Below, one piece after another: positions 1-9,183 of a stretch of 64,000 nucleotides of DNA (position 1 is its first letter; each line of letters starts with the position of its first letter). A program made the position numbers and the translations under genes. The notes under the pieces are model-generated. The model ran no database searches and was not told where the DNA came from. It saw only the letters and a list, made by a program, of their open reading frames with translations. This DNA comes from Leishmania donovani (Eukaryota; Euglenozoa; Kinetoplastea; Trypanosomatida; Trypanosomatidae): the NCBI RefSeq assembly GCF_000227135.1, contig NC_018249.1, positions 582,291 to 646,290 on the forward strand, given 5' to 3'.

Positions 1-1
1 A

Positions 2-70
2 AGGAGCGGTCTCGATACAACAGGAGGTGGCGACTCTGATGAGGAGAACGATATTTTCGATGACTTGTAA
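2..70 (+). CDS. 3' end of an acidic protein (partial)
   Basis: The window opens inside a reading frame that ends at a TAA at 68-70. The 22 visible residues are Gly/Asp/Glu-rich and finish with an acidic tail (GDSDEENDIFDDL). Acidic C-termini of this kind are common in nuclear and trafficking proteins, but the fragment is too short to identify. It lies on the same strand as every other gene here and 351 bases upstream of the helicase start, a normal trypanosomatid spacing. Confidence 0.6.
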   Translation, partial: RSGLDTTGGGDSDEENDIFDDL

Positions 71-421
71 TCACACTCGGCCCCCCAATACTTATCTTTT
101 CAAAACCCAAGAATATTTTTTTTATGGAGTTCTTTGGTGCTCTGGCTTGTCGGATTAGTCCTCCTTGCTGTATCCGAGTCTTCGCCACTGCTATGTCAAG
201 TGTAAATAGTCTTTTGAAAAAAAAAAAAAAAATCGTATTTCAGCTCTTTGGATCTTGGAAACAGCAACTGAAAAAAGGTCTTGAGAGGGCAGAAATGGAG
301 ACACTTATTGCCCTGAAACAGCGGTGATCTTCCATCTTTTCTTTGCCCCTCGTCCACACTTGCACAATCTTTTTTTTTTCGATTAGCAGTCTCTTTCTCA
401 TCGTACACCCATCAACTACGA
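71..421 (+). other. Intergenic spacer with trans-splice signals
   Basis: This spacer contains a 14-A run near 218 and a T-rich tract at 369-379. The T tract is followed by AG dinucleotides at 385-386 and 388-389, about 32 bases before the helicase ATG. This fits a spliced-leader acceptor giving a short 5' UTR. The short reading frames here are not convincing genes. Confidence 0.6.
388..389 (+). promoter_or_regulatory. Predicted spliced-leader acceptor for the helicase
   Basis: A run of T residues (about 369-379) is followed by the first AGs, at 385-386 and 388-389, with the ATG at 422. This is inferred from the usual polypyrimidine-AG rule in trypanosomatids. Either AG could be used. Confidence 0.5.
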
Positions 422-3400
422 ATGCATCCCGGCGGACAATACAAAGGCGATCAGTATCGCAGGCGCGCGGGTTACAGTCAACAAGGTTATCTAGCTGCTC
501 AAGGAAACAATGACCAGTTCTCGGAAAAGACAGGTGGTAGTGGCAGCTACCGGGGCGGCAGAGGACGAGGCGGTTCTTTAAATATTGGGTGGGGTGTGGG
601 AGGAAGCGGCAATTTCCTGGGATATCAGGGAAATCGAGTAGATGTCGAACCGCCGCTGCAGAGGGAAGTGGAAACGCCAAACGGCCCCACAGTTGACAAA
701 AACGATCTCTCGACATGGCGGAGAAAAGACTTCCACGAGCTTGTGAAAGCCTTCGTCGATGACAAGGCCTCCAACGAGCTTTCATTCCCATCCACTTTGA
801 CACCTGCTCAACGGAATATGGTGCACCGAATCGCAATGTCATTTAACCTCGATCACAAATCCAGCGGTGAGGGTGCCAGCCGCGCCTTAAAGCTGACAAA
901 AATTGGCGGAATAGTTGATGCACTGAAGCGGCAGCAAGACGCGGCTGAAGGCGGGGTTCGGGTCAAGACCATCGATGGGTATCAAGGGGCGCAAAAACTC
1001 AAGCACGACCATCTCTCTGAAAGTGATATTCTCTCGCTTGAAGAAAAGCTCAAGCCGCACAAAAGCAGCATGGCTGCTGAAATCAAGGCTGTGGCGAATG
1101 AGCCATCCTTGGAGAGAAAGTGTTTCCGAGTGGCTCAGGGAGGACTCTCTGCAGTGCCTAAACTTAGCCGACCAGTCGACCGCGCTCAATTGAATCAGTT
1201 TCGTATGTCGCTACCAGCGTACCGGCATGGCCCACAAATTATTAAATCGGTTCAGGAGAATTCTGTGGTTGTTATTTGTGGCGACACTGGCTGCGGCAAA
1301 ACTACGCAAATTCCGCAGATGCTCTACGACGCTGGGATTTTCGACAAGCACCATGACGTCATCTGTACGCAGCCTCGTCGAATCAGCGCACTCTCTGTTG
1401 CGCAGCGCGTGGCGACGGAACGGGGTGAGGCCTGTGGGGATAGCTGCGGGTACGTTATCCGCTTCGAGAACATGACGAGCGCGAGCTCGCATATTATTTA
1501 CCAGACTACAGGTATATTGCTACGCCGCCTCCACTCTGAGCCGGACTTGAAGAATGTCGCATGCGTCGTCGTGGATGAGGTGCACGAGCGCGATGTAGAA
1601 ACGGACTTTTGTCTGCTCTTGTTGCGCGATAGACTGCGTGCACAGCAGGAGCATCCGGAGATATACCCACTGCAGCTCAAGCTTGTAGTGATGTCGGCAA
1701 CAGTGCAGGTTGACGCGCTTGTGTCGTACTTTTCCGGCTACAACAGAGGTCGCGATATCCCGCTCATCACGATCCCTGGTACACTGTTTCCTGTGAGGGA
1801 GTTTTTTTTGGAGGATGCCTTGCGCAAAGTTGGCGCCTCGGCGTCCGCCGCACCAGCGATGAGACTCCTTTCGAACCAGAAGCGAGAGGCTCAGCGGAGC
1901 GCCGACACGCTAGAGACCGAGGGTAATGCTGCGTTGTACGAACAGCTGAAGTCGGTGGTGTTCGACACGTTTGACCGGGATGTGGAAGGGCTTGTTCCTT
2001 ACGATCTTGTGTGTGATTTAATCAAGAAGATTCACGATGAGTCTCGTTCTCACGCGGAGAGTATTTTGGTATTTCTGCCAGGGTGGGCGGCGATTTCCTG
2101 CATTGCGAATCGACTCAAGCGCTCACAGTTTGCAAGGGAGCTCTCTATCTTGATGCTACACTCTAGCCTTACGACGGCAGAGCAGCAGCGCGTTTTTGAG
2201 CGGCCACCGAAAAACTACCGCAAAATTGTGCTCGCCACTAGCATCGCTGAGATAAGTATCACGATCAACGATATTGTCTACGTTATTGACAGCGGTCTCG
2301 TGAAGGGGACGTCATACGATCCTATGGGCAACACCAGCGCTCTCAAGGCGACGCTGATCGGCAAGGCAAACGGGGTGCAGCGACGGGGCCGCGCCGGGCG
2401 CTGCCAGCCTGGTGTGTGCTATCATCTGCTTCCTAAGGCGGTGTACGATGACTTGCCCGGCTTCCTCCCTCCCGAAATCGTTCGGTCTCCACTCGAGGAG
2501 GTATGCTTGCAATTGAAGGCCATCGAGTCGAACCAGAAATGTGCGCAGGTATTATCGCGGGCGATGAGTGCGCCGCCTACGGAGGCAATAGAGCACGCCG
2601 TACAATTCTTGACGGACATGGGTGCGTTTACCACTGAGGAGAAGATGACCAACCTGGGCAGGGCTCTGGCAGCGCTCCCAACGCACCCACTATTGGGCAA
2701 GATGCTCTTCACGGCCGCCTGCTTTGGTGTTCTAGACACCGTCGCAACGATTGCGGCTGGTCTTTCGGTCAAGACGCCGTTCATTCGCCCACAGGCCTTT
2801 GAAAAGAACAGCGCTAAAGAGAACCTGCTTCGGATTGACAACAACGCTCTGTCGGACCACTTTTGCGTCGTAACTCTGTTCACAGGGTGGATTCGAAGCG
2901 GCCGGAGTTTGCATTACGCGACTTCCCACTTTGCTGATAACAACACGCTGCGTTCGCTGGAGCGGACGAAGCTGCAGTTCATCAGACTGGTGCTCCAATC
3001 GTCCTTTGCGAAAGGGATCGTGTCCCCGGAGGCTCACTTTTCGCGGTACGCAAGCAACAGAGGGCTTGTCAGGCTCGTTCTCCTCTGGTCTCTGTACCCG
3101 CGCCTTGCTACCCTTGAGTACCGTGCCAACCGGGGAAGCCAGAACCCTCAGGTGTTCTGCTGGGACAACAAGGCTGCCGTGTTCTCCATGAATTCGGTGC
3201 TGGGGTTCTACAGGCGTAGAGACTTTGGCGCGAACTCCTTTATCGTATACTACGACCGTATGAACCTCGAGGCGATGCTGAGCGTTTTCGACGCAACAGC
3301 GGTGTCCCCGATTGACGTTGTGCTGTGCCTGCGCCAGCTCACGGTGCGGCCGCTGCTTGAGGTGCCAGCGCTCTTCTTGCAGGACACTGAGAGCAAGCTG

Positions 3401-4081
3401 GCTCCGCCGGCGTACCTAGACGTGAACAGCTTGCCAGACAAGGAGAACTACGCGGCGATGTTTTTCGATGGCGACAAGAAGTTGTACGTGGCCCCGAAGA
3501 AGCTGGCTGGCGTCCTTCAAACCGCGCGGGACTGCTTAGATTTCTTCCTCGCCACGTGCATCAAAAGCGTCCGCGCAAAGAAATTTCCTGATTCCTTGGT
3601 GCATGTTTTGGCACAGATCGTGGGATATCCCATCATTGGCTTCGATACACTTGCCGCTGGGGTGGCTAGTGCAACTCACATGGATCCTGCTATTCAACAA
3701 ATGCAGCTGGCCAGCGCACATCTACCCGGGTTTGCCCGTCGCCAGGGGCAGGGTGACATAGACTCGGACGTCTCTGACGATGAGGCGCCGATCATCGGAG
3801 ACGAAGACGACGACACATACCTGGGGCGCTTGACCGCAGAGCAAAAAGCATCCGTGGCGGCCGCTTACGGTGACTTGGCGGTGTTCCGCTACGACGGCGT
3901 CGCAGAGCTCTTGCATGCGGCCAAGAGGGCAGAGGGCTTGTCAGCCTTGCCGGAGGAGAAAATGGAAGGAGGGGATGTGAACGCCGCCGGCGACGATGAG
4001 GAAGACGAGGAGGATGAGGACGAAGAGATCATCGTTGCTAACCTGAACCTGGAGGAGATGCAAGTTCTGCAAAACGCGTGA
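422..4081 (+). CDS. R3H-domain DEAH-box RNA helicase (DHX family)
   Basis: This 1219-aa ATP-dependent RNA helicase would unwind RNA duplexes or remodel RNPs. The N-terminus is Gly/Arg-rich with RGG-like repeats (about residues 37-65). An R3H nucleic-acid-binding domain follows at roughly 100-165, with its invariant Arg131 and His135. The helicase core shows motif I GDTGCGKTT (287-295, Lys293), Ia TQPRRISALS, motif II DEVH (385-388), motif III SAT, motif V TSIAEISITI and motif VI QRRGRAGR (653-660). The HA2 and OB-fold regions follow, and the protein ends in a strongly acidic Glu/Asp tail after about residue 1090. The R3H-plus-DEAH layout matches the DHX36/DHX9-like group. RGG and R3H parts suggest structured or G-rich RNA targets, but the substrate is inferred. 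I see no clear mitochondrial presequence, so cytoplasm or nucleus is likely. Confidence 0.93.
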   Translation: MHPGGQYKGDQYRRRAGYSQQGYLAAQGNNDQFSEKTGGSGSYRGGRGRGGSLNIGWGVGGSGNFLGYQGNRVDVEPPLQREVETPNGPTVDKNDLSTWRRKDFHELVKAFVDDKASNELSFPSTLTPAQRNMVHRIAMSFNLDHKSSGEGASRALKLTKIGGIVDALKRQQDAAEGGVRVKTIDGYQGAQKLKHDHLSESDILSLEEKLKPHKSSMAAEIKAVANEPSLERKCFRVAQGGLSAVPKLSRPVDRAQLNQFRMSLPAYRHGPQIIKSVQENSVVVICGDTGCGKTTQIPQMLYDAGIFDKHHDVICTQPRRISALSVAQRVATERGEACGDSCGYVIRFENMTSASSHIIYQTTGILLRRLHSEPDLKNVACVVVDEVHERDVETDFCLLLLRDRLRAQQEHPEIYPLQLKLVVMSATVQVDALVSYFSGYNRGRDIPLITIPGTLFPVREFFLEDALRKVGASASAAPAMRLLSNQKREAQRSADTLETEGNAALYEQLKSVVFDTFDRDVEGLVPYDLVCDLIKKIHDESRSHAESILVFLPGWAAISCIANRLKRSQFARELSILMLHSSLTTAEQQRVFERPPKNYRKIVLATSIAEISITINDIVYVIDSGLVKGTSYDPMGNTSALKATLIGKANGVQRRGRAGRCQPGVCYHLLPKAVYDDLPGFLPPEIVRSPLEEVCLQLKAIESNQKCAQVLSRAMSAPPTEAIEHAVQFLTDMGAFTTEEKMTNLGRALAALPTHPLLGKMLFTAACFGVLDTVATIAAGLSVKTPFIRPQAFEKNSAKENLLRIDNNALSDHFCVVTLFTGWIRSGRSLHYATSHFADNNTLRSLERTKLQFIRLVLQSSFAKGIVSPEAHFSRYASNRGLVRLVLLWSLYPRLATLEYRANRGSQNPQVFCWDNKAAVFSMNSVLGFYRRRDFGANSFIVYYDRMNLEAMLSVFDATAVSPIDVVLCLRQLTVRPLLEVPALFLQDTESKLAPPAYLDVNSLPDKENYAAMFFDGDKKLYVAPKKLAGVLQTARDCLDFFLATCIKSVRAKKFPDSLVHVLAQIVGYPIIGFDTLAAGVASATHMDPAIQQMQLASAHLPGFARRQGQGDIDSDVSDDEAPIIGDEDDDTYLGRLTAEQKASVAAAYGDLAVFRYDGVAELLHAAKRAEGLSALPEEKMEGGDVNAAGDDEEDEEDEDEEIIVANLNLEEMQVLQNA

Positions 4082-4974
4082 GTGCCTCTCAAATCGCTGG
4101 CCATCTCTTTTCGCTCGTCAGCTTTGAAGGCGGCCTAGCGTGGAGGTGGGTGCTTTGACGCTAATGCCCATCAGCCCAGGTGAAGACGCTGCTTGCTTCA
4201 GCTGCTTGTTGCGTTTCGGCATGTTCTGTCGTTTCTTTCCTTCCCCCCTCTCGCTGCGCTAATTTGTGCTGGTGATTCATATCTTATTACTGCCTCTATG
4301 TTCTGGACGCCGAGAAGCAGTCTCCAATTGTAAGGTTTGTTTGCTTCTCTTTTCGCTTTGTTGTCTTCAGGCGAACTCCCTCCGCAAGAAGTATTTATGT
4401 TAGAATAAGTTCTCGCTGCATGCGCACGCAGGCACTCATCTGCATGAGGTGCAGATCTCTCTGCACACTATCCTGTAAAACCACTTCGAGGAGAAAAAAG
4501 ATAAGGGCGGGCCACGTTCTTGAAGATCAACAGAGGAGACTAGCTGTGCCCAGGTTTGACGCGGTGTGTCTGCTGTCCTCGTTTTCCCCTGATGCATGAA
4601 AAAAGTAGCAGCTTCGTCTATCTCAGGCGAATGCGCCACGGAAAGTAGCTGTGCAGGTGCCGAGGAGAAGTGCAGATTCCTCCGACACGCTGCCGTTCGA
4701 CAATCAACTCGGCACAGCGCGTATGGTGGAGCAGTGTCGACAGCAGCCAAGGGGCGCTGTTGTGTGTGTAAAGCAAAAAAAAGCAAAAACTACTGCCACG
4801 AAAGTGGCTTCTTTTTTTTTGATTCTTCCTCTCTTCTGTGCACATTTGCCACTGATACTGCGGCACTCTCAGCGGTACGCGGTGCAGTACTCATAAGCAC
4901 ATTCCGATTCGCCTGGACTCAGGGTCAGTAGTAGTAGCATTTGTCGTCTGGAGTGCCTCCAGCAATTCATCAGT
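4082..4974 (+). other. Intergenic spacer (893 bp)
   Basis: I see no convincing gene here. Codon usage in the short reading frames does not resemble the flanking genes. A T-rich tract at 4812-4834 leads to an AG at 4871-4872, a plausible trans-splice acceptor about 100 bases before the next ATG. Confidence 0.6.
4871..4872 (+). promoter_or_regulatory. Predicted spliced-leader acceptor for the 497-aa gene
   Basis: This AG follows a T/C-rich tract (4810-4870). It leaves a 5' UTR of about 100 bases before the ATG at 4975. Later AGs at 4921 and 4928 are alternatives. Confidence 0.4.
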
Positions 4975-6468
4975 ATGCTGTGCATCAGGAAGCTAGCGCT
5001 CGTTGACAGAGCCGAGCCAGGGACGGTGTGGAGCTACGACCTGAAGAAGCAATGGTACTACGGTGATCTTGTCGCTGTCCGCGTGCACGATTCCAACGAG
5101 AAGGTGCTTGGATCGACGATCCCGGATGTCTTTGCCCCGTCATCGGAGGCAGGGCAGTCTACAGTGTGTGTTTCCTGGATCAACGAATACCCAGCGGAGG
5201 AGCCGATGGCGTCTGAGAAAGCGCTCGAGGAGAGTCTCGGCGAGCCACCCGCTGGTGACTCACGAGGTGAGGCCGCGATCGACGGAAGCGATCCGCCAGA
5301 GCCTAAAGCGTCCCCGGTGACGTCGGGGAGCACGATGAATGGGCTCGAAAATTTGACCACTACGCCAGGTGGCGTGGCCGAAGGCGCCAAATACGCTGAG
5401 CCGTGCTCCGCCTCAATTCCACCGAAGCCTGAAATTCCTGCCGGAGGTGCCGCTGAGAGTGATCAAACTGCAACATCTGACAAACCCACCGCTGCTGCTA
5501 AAACCGCGACGAAGGCAGCAGAAGATCCGTCGGTGTTGCCAAATTCTTCGGCGGCGGCTCCAGGCTCCCCGTTCAGCGAGGCGCCCACTGCAGAGGAAAG
5601 TGGTGCTGCCTGCGTCCCGGTATCCGCGGCTTCGGTGGCACGCAAGCCCATATTTAGCGGCTGCACGCCGATCAGCATTGCTCAGGCGCCAAAGGGTGTT
5701 CTCCACTTTCAGGTCATTACGGTGCTCGGCACAAAGGTGGCCGTGGGAGGGGCGAATGTACAGTCAATCCTGGAGGCTGACACGTCGGAATCACCCCGTG
5801 TTCAGCACTACGCTGTGCTCATCACCCCAGCCAACACAAATGCGGAGAGTGCCAGCACAATTCACGCGGTGCTGGAATTCAGCGTTGTTGTCGGGACAAT
5901 AGATATTGCTACCGTAGTTTCTTTAGCCGCCAGCGCTTCGTACGCACCGATGCCCACGCCTCTCCGTGCCGGTAGCACTTGTGCTTTTTCGACCCACACC
6001 TTCTACTTCCCCTCTAAGTTTCTCACTGGGAACGGCGTCTACATTGTGACGAATGTGCTGTGCGCGGAGAGCTTATCGGACAACTCCGTGCACTTGGAGT
6101 TTGCCTTGCCAGAAGACTTAAAACGGTTGCATGTGCTGCCGGAGAAGAAGGCTGTCCTCAAAGAGCGCGGCGAGCGCGCCTACTTCACGTGCACTTGGGA
6201 TGTGCTTAGTCCCTACGTGGGCACCGCTAACGGCAAGGACTCGCAGCTTACATCGGCTGGGCTTCATGTTTTGATCCGCGACGGCGCTGAAAGCAGGGCT
6301 CCTTTTGATATCGAACTGGTTGGTGAGCCTCCGTCAACAAACAGCGTGGGTCCTTACATGTTTTTTGTAAACCACGCCAAAGTCACGAACAACTCTTGCA
6401 ATGCGGATGATGAGGCGATCTTGATGGACATTTTACCTATTTCACTCGTCACTCGTGCGGTCGCGTAG
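4975..6468 (+). CDS. Conserved hypothetical protein, short paralogue of the 616-aa protein
   Basis: I do not recognise this 497-aa protein as a named family. Residues 1-70 and about 240-497 look like folded, beta-rich domains. Residues about 75-235 are a low-complexity Ala/Pro/Ser/Glu/Thr-rich linker. The folded parts align by eye with the protein at 16529-18379. Examples are the block TFYFPSKFLTGNGVYIVTNV against DFYYPSFFLTGTGEYIVSNV, and the FFVN/YWVN segment near the end. It stops where the longer paralogue continues into another domain of about 250 residues. The strand-rich pattern could be C2-like or another beta-sandwich, but that is a guess. Both paralogues sit directly upstream of an L14 gene. 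The start at 4975 is the first in-frame ATG. No membrane segment or signal peptide is evident. Confidence 0.75.
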   Translation: MLCIRKLALVDRAEPGTVWSYDLKKQWYYGDLVAVRVHDSNEKVLGSTIPDVFAPSSEAGQSTVCVSWINEYPAEEPMASEKALEESLGEPPAGDSRGEAAIDGSDPPEPKASPVTSGSTMNGLENLTTTPGGVAEGAKYAEPCSASIPPKPEIPAGGAAESDQTATSDKPTAAAKTATKAAEDPSVLPNSSAAAPGSPFSEAPTAEESGAACVPVSAASVARKPIFSGCTPISIAQAPKGVLHFQVITVLGTKVAVGGANVQSILEADTSESPRVQHYAVLITPANTNAESASTIHAVLEFSVVVGTIDIATVVSLAASASYAPMPTPLRAGSTCAFSTHTFYFPSKFLTGNGVYIVTNVLCAESLSDNSVHLEFALPEDLKRLHVLPEKKAVLKERGERAYFTCTWDVLSPYVGTANGKDSQLTSAGLHVLIRDGAESRAPFDIELVGEPPSTNSVGPYMFFVNHAKVTNNSCNADDEAILMDILPISLVTRAVA

Positions 6469-6994
6469 CCGGCCACTGCGACACGGATGCCGTCAGCCGG
6501 TGGCATGAATCCCTCACGTCCTCATCTGCTGCGCTGAGAGGGAGAGCCGCTGGGCCTTTGTTCTTTTCGTTTCTGCGGTCTCGGACATCTTCCACGAGTG
6601 ACAAAGCGCGACAGAGGGACGCTTTCCTTCTTTGTTCTGCCATGCATTTTTTTCTCACCCATCGTGATTTGCGCAAACTATTTATCTTTTCCTACTTTGT
6701 GTACCGAGGCTTATCTTATCCGCCCCACCTTGTCGCTTGTGCGAACAGGGGCGAGGGGGGAGGCCTGACAAAAACACGCACGGCACGCTCACCCCTTGCC
6801 TCTCCCTCCTTGTTCCTATTTCAGATATGTCACTGTGGTGTTTCTCTTGCTTTTCAATCGCTGCTCGCCGAGGTCTCTGTACAGCGCCCCTTTCCGCTGT
6901 AGAGGTCAGCCGCTTTGCTTTGTTCGAGTCTTCGTGTACAAGTGAAAGAGCCTGTCCTCCACCTTTTTCTTTTTTTTTGTCACTCGATAGTTCA
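6469..6994 (+). other. Intergenic spacer before the retroposon-like repeat
   Basis: This is pyrimidine-rich, low-complexity sequence with a CA-rich patch near 6770. I see no gene. It probably holds the 3' UTR of the 497-aa gene. Confidence 0.5.
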
Positions 6995-7069
6995 GCCCTG
7001 ATAACAGTAAGAAACACCTCAGTGCGTGGCATCACAGGGCCCAGCACCCGCCCCGTGGGGGAGCCCAGC

Positions 7070-7101
7070 NNNNNNNNNNNNNNNNNNNNNNNNNNNNNNN
7101 N
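7070..7101. other. Assembly gap (32 N) inside the repeat
   Basis: In the intact copy near 27.8 kb the corresponding interval (27780-27816) is 37 bases, so the gap size here is roughly right. Confidence 0.95.
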
Positions 7102-7342
7102 GGCGCCAGGGCCAGGTACCCTACGACGTGGGGTGGGGGGGGTGAGAGCGATTCGTGGCTACTGACGCCGGCGGCCCGGTCCTGGATGACGTGGCGTCGG
7201 GGCGGCCTGCGACAGGGCACGCGTGTGTGCCATCCATATGCGTGTTAAAGTGTCGGCGCGACCCGTGCGTGCCCAACCCGGCCTTCGCGCTGCCTACTGG
7301 TTGGGGGCCCTGGGCCACCCCGAGGCAGATGGCCCGGGTGGC

Positions 7343-7638
7343 GGCCGGCGCCATCGGGGCGACCGTGGCGCGTCCAGCGGGGCGGGTGGCGGGCTGAATG
7401 TGGGACGCGGGCCGTGCTCAGGTGGCTGCGCCGGCGTTGCCGCAGCACGTGCTTAGGGTTGCTTTTCCCCAGCCGCTGGGGCCCGCGATGAGCAGGGCAA
7501 CATGGAGTTCGGCTTCAAGTTCACTGGAAAAAGCGCGCGCCGGAAGAAACGAAAAAACGTTTCTGGGCTAGCGCTTCGTCTTTGAAAGTGCTCGAAACTG
7601 CGTTGTCTTGTGTCTACACTACTTGTGTGTGATCCCTG
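7343..7638 (+). repeat. Exact 296-bp direct repeat, left copy
   Basis: This stretch is repeated at 7738-8033 with a constant offset of 395 and no difference that I can see. The two copies flank a run of 99 N. This is most simply unmerged overlapping contig ends rather than a real duplication. Confidence 0.9.
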
Positions 7639-7737
7639 NNNNNNNNNNNNNNNNNNNNNNNNNNNNNNNNNNNNNNNNNNNNNNNNNNNNNNNNNNNNNN
7701 NNNNNNNNNNNNNNNNNNNNNNNNNNNNNNNNNNNNN
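7639..7737. other. Assembly gap (99 N)
   Basis: This is an N run of 99, the same length as two other gaps in the window, so it is probably a default placeholder length. Identical sequence lies on both sides. Confidence 0.95.
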
Positions 7738-8033
7738 GGCCGGCGCCATCGGGGCGACCGTGGCGCGTCCAGCGGGGCGGGTGGCGGGCTGAATGTGGGA
7801 CGCGGGCCGTGCTCAGGTGGCTGCGCCGGCGTTGCCGCAGCACGTGCTTAGGGTTGCTTTTCCCCAGCCGCTGGGGCCCGCGATGAGCAGGGCAACATGG
7901 AGTTCGGCTTCAAGTTCACTGGAAAAAGCGCGCGCCGGAAGAAACGAAAAAACGTTTCTGGGCTAGCGCTTCGTCTTTGAAAGTGCTCGAAACTGCGTTG
8001 TCTTGTGTCTACACTACTTGTGTGTGATCCCTG
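7738..8033 (+). repeat. Exact 296-bp direct repeat, right copy
   Basis: This is identical to 7343-7638. It continues past 8033 into unique sequence that leads to the L14 gene. Confidence 0.9.
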
Positions 8034-8447
8034 GAGTTTTTTTATTCCGGCATCTGTGATGGCGTGCGCAGTGGCACGCACCGATTCTTCTCAAACATGC
8101 AAAAAAATGCGCCCATTCAAAGCTTCAATCATCGAAAAAGGAAAGCTCTTAGAAAGACGATAATCGATTAAATTCTCTAGCATGAGGAAGTACACTGCGA
8201 AGGATGCATGCAGTCTTCTTCGGAGTACCGCCGCTCTACTCTTCGTACCTCTCTTTCGAGACTCCGTCTTGACGTCAGCAGGCGCAGCATCTGATGCTTC
8301 GCTGCCGACTCCTCTGCGTCGACTCGCCCGGTGCTCTGCCGCCTCGCTCTATCTCCCTCTCCTCCTCTGTGCTTCGCCTCCCCACTCACACAAACACACA
8401 CACTGACGCATACGCTGTCCCGCTCTCGCCTTTGCTGTCTTGTGCGC

Positions 8448-8449
8448 AG
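8448..8449 (+). promoter_or_regulatory. Predicted spliced-leader acceptor for L14
   Basis: A C/T-rich tract (about 8416-8440) ends in TGTGCGCAG, leaving an 18-base 5' UTR before the ATG at 8468. The same arrangement is present in the third copy (AG at 18774-18775). Confidence 0.65.
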
Positions 8450-8467
8450 GGTATCGCATTGTGCATA

Positions 8468-8995
8468 ATGGTCAAGTCCCACTACATCTGCGCGGGCCGC
8501 CTGGTGCGCATCCTGCGTGGCCCCCGCCAGGACCGCGTTGGTGTGATCGTCGACATTGTCGACGCGAACCGCGTGCTGGTGGAGAACCCGGAGGACGCGA
8601 AGATGTGGCGCCACGTGCAGAACCTGAAGAACGTGGAGCCGCTGAAGTACTGCGTGAGCGTCAGCCGCAACTGCAGCGCGAAGGCGCTGAAGGATGCGCT
8701 GGCCTCGTCGAAGGCGCTGGAGAAGTACGCGAAGACGCGCACTGCTGCGCGCGTGGAGGCGAAGAAGGCGTGCGCCGCGTCGACGGACTTCGAGCGCTAC
8801 CAGCTGCGCGTTGCGCGCCGTTCTCGCGCGCACTGGGCGCGCAAGGTGTTCGACGAGAAGGACGCGAAGACGCCCGTGTCGTGGCACAAGGTTGCGCTGA
8901 AGAAGATGCAGAAGAAGGCCGCAAAGATGGACTCGACCGAGGGCGCTAAGAGGCGCATGCAGAAGGCGATCGCTGCCCGCAAGGCGAAAAAGTAA
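8468..8995 (+). CDS. RPL14: 60S ribosomal protein L14 (eL14), copy 1
   Basis: This is the complete 175-aa ribosomal protein eL14 of the cytoplasmic large subunit. The N-terminal KOW-like/SH3 part (VKSHYICAGRLVRILRGPRQ, then DRVGVIVDIVDANRVLVENP) is typical of eL14. The C-terminal half is a Lys/Ala/Arg-rich helix ending ARKAKK. The ATG at 8468 follows a strong splice acceptor by 18 bases. A longer in-frame extension upstream to 8294 reads through the pyrimidine tract and is not coding. Codon use is strongly GC3-biased, as in highly expressed Leishmania genes. The coding region and both UTR flanks are repeated near 18.6-19.4 kb. Confidence 0.95.
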   Translation: MVKSHYICAGRLVRILRGPRQDRVGVIVDIVDANRVLVENPEDAKMWRHVQNLKNVEPLKYCVSVSRNCSAKALKDALASSKALEKYAKTRTAARVEAKKACAASTDFERYQLRVARRSRAHWARKVFDEKDAKTPVSWHKVALKKMQKKAAKMDSTEGAKRRMQKAIAARKAKK

Positions 8996-9084
8996 GGCCA
9001 CACCCTCACTTCGCTTGTTTCGTGATTTTACTTTAAAAAAAAAAAAACAGAACGCAATTCGGAAGGAGCAACCGTGATGGCGTT

Positions 9085-9183
9085 NNNNNNNNNNNNNNNN
9101 NNNNNNNNNNNNNNNNNNNNNNNNNNNNNNNNNNNNNNNNNNNNNNNNNNNNNNNNNNNNNNNNNNNNNNNNNNNNNNNNNNN
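9085..9183. other. Assembly gap (99 N) between L14 copies
   Basis: Left of the gap, the sequence follows the 3' flank of the 18.8-kb L14 copy (up to GTGATGGCGTT). Right of it, the sequence restarts inside an L14 coding region. This suggests a collapsed or mis-joined repeat. Confidence 0.95.

Larger units (their letters stand above)
6995..8060 (+). mobile_element. SIDER-like degenerate retroposon, broken by gaps
   Basis: This GC-rich block differs sharply in composition from the pyrimidine-rich spacers. Its first 282 bases (6995-7276) match a second copy at 27706-27990 almost base for base, starting with GCCCTGAT and containing CATCACAGGGCCCAGC. It has no convincing reading frame. Repeated, GC-rich, non-coding elements between Leishmania genes are typically SIDERs, relics of the ingi/L1Tc retroposon clade, whose 5' ends carry an HDV-like ribozyme (Pr77). 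The first bases here can pair GCCCTG (6995-7000) with CAGGGC (7035-7040), as expected of the P1 helix. Two N runs interrupt it (7070-7101, 7639-7737). The right part, 7738-8033, repeats 7343-7638 exactly, so the true element is probably shorter than drawn. The family assignment is inferred. Confidence 0.55.

Noticed and set aside
7155..7456. Small frames within the retroposon-like repeat
   Set aside because: They are Gly/Arg/Ala-rich by composition, are not conserved in frame with the other copy, and are interrupted by gaps.
8177..9001. A 274-codon reverse-strand frame over L14, also seen at the other copies
   Set aside because: It is the antisense shadow of the GC-rich L14 codons. It recurs only because L14 is repeated.
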